Source of the DNA: Bacteroidales bacterium
GTDB lineage: Bacteria; Bacteroidota; Bacteroidia; Bacteroidales; WCHB1-69
Length of the DNA stretch: 64,000 nt
NCBI GenBank assembly: GCA_024400755.1
Contig: JAKSMG010000003.1
Span: 112,596-176,595 of the forward strand
Reading direction: 5' to 3'
Shown: positions 63,617 through 64,000 of the stretch, in pieces
Layout of the letters: every line of letters begins with the position of its first letter
Position numbering within the stretch: position 1 is the stretch's first letter
The notes under the pieces: model-generated
What the model was told of the DNA's origin: nothing
The model's database searches: none
The model's input: the letters and a program-made list of their open reading frames with translations, nothing else
Program-made: the position numbers and the translations under genes

Positions 63617-64000
63617 ATGAAAGTTTTAGTACTTAACTGCGGAAGTTCTTCAATCAAATATCAATTGATTGATATGGCAAACAATGCCCAATTATTAGCC
63701 AAAGGTCTCGTGGAACGCGTTGGCTTGGAAATGGGCGAATTTACCCACAAGCCCGTCGGCAAAGACAAATATTACACCCAAACGCCTATCAAGGATCACG
63801 AAGTAGGCGTTAACCTGGTTTTGAAAGCCCTAGTAGATCCCGTACACGGCGTCATCAGTGACCTGAAGGAAATTGGTGCAGTAGGTCATCGCGTGGCCCA
63901 CGGTGGAGAATACTTCAAGGAAAGTATGATTTTGGGCGAGAAGGAAATCGAAGAAATCGCCAAGTTGTGCGAACTGGCACCGCTTCACAATCCTGCCAGC
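63617..64000 (+). CDS. ackA: Acetate kinase (N-terminal part; runs off the window)
   Basis: AckA makes ATP and acetate from acetyl phosphate. The visible 128 codons contain the family start VLVLNCGSSSIKYQLID with the nucleotide-sugar-kinase phosphate motif, the GHRVAHGGE segment with substrate-binding His/Arg, and LAPLHNPAS, an ackA signature. The rest lies beyond position 64000. Its partner pta is at 20580-21581 on the minus strand, not adjacent. Confidence 0.96.
   Translation, partial: MKVLVLNCGSSSIKYQLIDMANNAQLLAKGLVERVGLEMGEFTHKPVGKDKYYTQTPIKDHEVGVNLVLKALVDPVHGVISDLKEIGAVGHRVAHGGEYFKESMILGEKEIEEIAKLCELAPLHNPAS

Overview
The window is a low-GC, gene-dense stretch of a Bacteroidales chromosome (phylum Bacteroidota). 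The evidence is consistent: promoters of the Bacteroidota type (TAnnTTTG, sometimes with TTTG about 20 bases upstream), many secreted and lipoprotein genes, type IX secretion (T9SS) sorting domains, a FISUMP-domain protein, gingipain-type cleaved-adhesin modules, a long NusB in the cluster nusB-DUF1573-yajC-YbbR-coaE, and DUF4837. A gut- or rumen-type uncultured lineage is plausible, but I cannot name a genus. The left edge cuts a cobalamin-riboswitch-controlled secreted protein and the right edge cuts acetate kinase.

Layout. 0-8.2 kb holds envelope genes: a secreted protein under a B12 riboswitch, a beta-barrel candidate, an OmpA-like/TPR lipoprotein, ApbE, a small lipoprotein, an M23-LysM hydrolase and an FG-GAP T9SS cargo. 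8.3-15.3 kb is a co-directional housekeeping run: recA, a TPR lipoprotein, ruvB, an outer-membrane protein, an FAH-family enzyme, purB and DUF4837. 15.3-16.8 kb is an ECF sigma factor with an unusual membrane partner that ends in a T9SS type B domain. 17-21.6 kb (minus strand) holds a FISUMP protein, a LolC/E-type permease, an outer-membrane protein and pta.

21.7-35.4 kb (minus strand) is a defence island. It contains a type III restriction-modification system (mod and res) whose two genes are separated by an Eco57I-like methylase and a small putative PD-(D/E)xK nuclease. A 1600-residue protein follows that fuses a DEDDh-type exonuclease, a RecQ helicase and a UvrD-type helicase. The mod gene itself carries an in-frame insertion that encodes a DUF559 nuclease domain bordered by related palindromic repeats.

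35.5-47.5 kb (minus strand) is mainly housekeeping: DPP IV-type peptidase, acetyltransferase, C69 dipeptidase, coaE/YbbR/yajC/DUF1573/nusB, ftcD, tRNA-Cys, folB and typA. 47.6-60.2 kb is one 4179-codon gene for a giant T9SS-exported multi-domain surface protein. 60.4-62.1 kb holds two arrays of about 62-bp palindromic repeats with matching downstream tails. They form long direct repeats around a small GIY-YIG nuclease gene and look like a mobile or recombination-prone unit. The window ends with a pepP-like aminopeptidase and the start of ackA.

The strongest candidates for something undescribed are the GIY-YIG/palindromic-array unit, the DUF559 cassette inside mod together with the composite restriction operon, and the anti-sigma-like protein with a T9SS sorting domain.
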